Positions 62,925 to 64,000 of a stretch of DNA of 64,000 nt are shown here, one piece after another. The notes beneath the pieces were generated by a model that made no database searches, was not told where the DNA came from, and saw only the letters and a program-made list of their open reading frames with translations. The first letter of the stretch is position 1, and the number at the start of each line of letters is the position of its first letter. The translations under genes and the position numbers were made by a program. The stretch spans positions 124,001 through 188,000 of the forward strand of contig MU863920.1 in the NCBI GenBank assembly GCA_033296885.1, given 5' to 3'. Source of the DNA: Triangularia verruculosa. Lineage: Eukaryota; Ascomycota; Sordariomycetes; Sordariales; Podosporaceae.

Positions 62925-64000
62925 ATGGCAATGGACCAGACTGCACCAGGTCCAGACACGGATCAGCCTTTGCGCCAGGCGTGCGATCGCTGCCACTCCC
63001 AGAAGCTGAGATGTCCACGGTCAACATCAAATTCCGAGTCGGATGGTAAGACTGGCAGCCATGCGGGTAAACCGTGTTCCCGATGCGACAAAGCTGGCTT
63101 GCCATGTATTGTCAGTCATCGGGGAAGAGCTGGCCGCCCATCCAAGATAGTCAAGAAGAAAGCCCACCGTTCGTCAGTGTCAGTGTCACTGCCACGGGCC
63201 ACTTCGGCAAAGGATGCCGACGGCGAAATAACTTACCTTGCTCAGGCGCTGGACCTGAGAGAGGACTACACCAACTGGCCTGCAGGCAGTGGGTCGCCAA
63301 GATCGGAGACGCCGCACCACTCTTTTCAGAATGAAAGAGATGATGTTCTGACCGCAACAGATGTAGGTTTCACCATGCAGAGCCTGGTCATAGAGTGATG
63401 TTAATGCCTGGCGTTTTAGTCAACCGTGCTAACACCGCGTTTCGTAGACAACCCCAGAGTCTGTGATATTGAGTTTTGATACACACGAAGATGTTACCTC
63501 ACCTTCATTCTACATTTTGGATTCTGAGAGTGCAACATGCGGGCTCGGTGACTCACATCAAGAGTTTCGTTGGTCAGTTCCGTCAAAGCCACTCTTCACC
63601 GACCCCATGACGGTCGAGCCTCCGGTCGGAATCGCTTTCGAGCTGGAACCCATACCGGCAACCTCATTTTCAACGACTTCCTGTTATCACCAGCTCTCCG
63701 ATTTAAACGGGAGAATTATGCTCGCAATAACAGGCAGCATTGACGAACACCAAGTCCTCGACGGCATTGTGGGTTTTTGCGGCGAGCTTATCGACATTGC
63801 CCGGTCCGCCGCTACTTTCATTCGTTCTTCCCAATCCCTTCCGACAGCTTCCGACTACGCACATGATTCTTCCTGCTCCCCTGGAAACGGGGACATCGCA
63901 GAGTCATGTGCCGACTCTGCTTGTTGCGTCAGCCGCACTGATGCTGATACAATGGAATTCAATCTCCCGTCAGCTTGGACAAGCCCTTTTCCAACCCAGC
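62925..64000 (+). CDS. Second Zn2Cys6 regulator, 3' partial
   Basis: Exon 1 is 62925-63362 and exon 2 runs from 63448 to the right edge and stays open (330 residues seen). The intron (63363-63447) uses a GTAGGT donor and a TTTCGTAG acceptor. The zinc cluster lies at residues 20-61: C-x2-C-x6-C, a 20-residue gap, then C-x2-C-x6-C; the usual loop is 5-12 residues, so this one carries a Ser/Gly-rich insert. A basic tail follows (GRAGRPSKIVKKKAHR). The part after the intron resembles the acidic, Ser-rich region of AflR-like proteins, with Cys-containing segments (VGFCGELIDIARSAATFIR). It would act as a second cluster regulator, perhaps with the AflR-like protein. Confidence 0.8.

Overview
The window is nuclear DNA of a filamentous ascomycete (Pezizomycotina), most likely a sordariomycete. 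The evidence is short introns (mostly 50-90 nt, GT...AG, CTAAC-like branch sites), fungus-only families (PF17111 HeLo-like cell-death domain, Pth11-like rhodopsin-fold membrane protein, AflR-like regulator, non-reducing PKS) and many TAGGTACCTA-type palindromes. No rRNA, tRNA or CRISPR is visible. Gene models below were spliced by eye; exon borders are given in each entry.

Layout. 1-9.6 kb is housekeeping: the end of a coiled-coil protein, REV7 divergent from a KAP114/importin-9 karyopherin, and a PI31 proteasome regulator. 10.1-14 kb holds a divergent pair: a HeLo-like protein with two C-terminal HET-s-like repeats, and an 839-residue protein carrying one copy of the same motif at its N terminus, like the HET-S/NWD2 arrangement but with no NACHT domain. 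15-21.2 kb is accessory: a small frameshifted gene, an FAD monooxygenase, an orphan gene between AT-rich tandem repeats in inverted orientation, and a small two- or three-exon gene. 21.7-38.4 kb returns to conserved genes: CTF8, an RNF216-like RBR ligase, RAD4/XPC, a CUZ1/ZFAND1 AN1 zinc-finger protein, MTP18 divergent from ATP19, a cysteine-rich secreted protein with a knottin-like spacing, and a Pth11-like membrane protein.

39.6-64 kb looks like a biosynthetic gene cluster running off the right edge: a LaeA/UMTA-type methyltransferase, alpha/beta hydrolase, UbiA-type membrane enzyme, cytochrome P450, metzincin peptidase, phospholipase-C-like secreted protein, a small membrane protein, a small helical protein, a non-reducing PKS (KS-AT-PT-ACP-hydrolase, no SAT, no methyltransferase domain), an AflR-like Zn2Cys6 regulator, a hot-dog thioesterase-like protein and a second Zn2Cys6 regulator. 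A plausible reading is that the PKS makes an aromatic polyketide released by its own C-terminal hydrolase, which the UbiA enzyme, P450 and methyltransferase then modify, under the two regulators. Membership of the peptidase, PLC-like and small proteins is uncertain.

The strongest candidate for something undescribed is the 10.1-14 kb pair: a possible amyloid-signalling module with a non-NLR partner.
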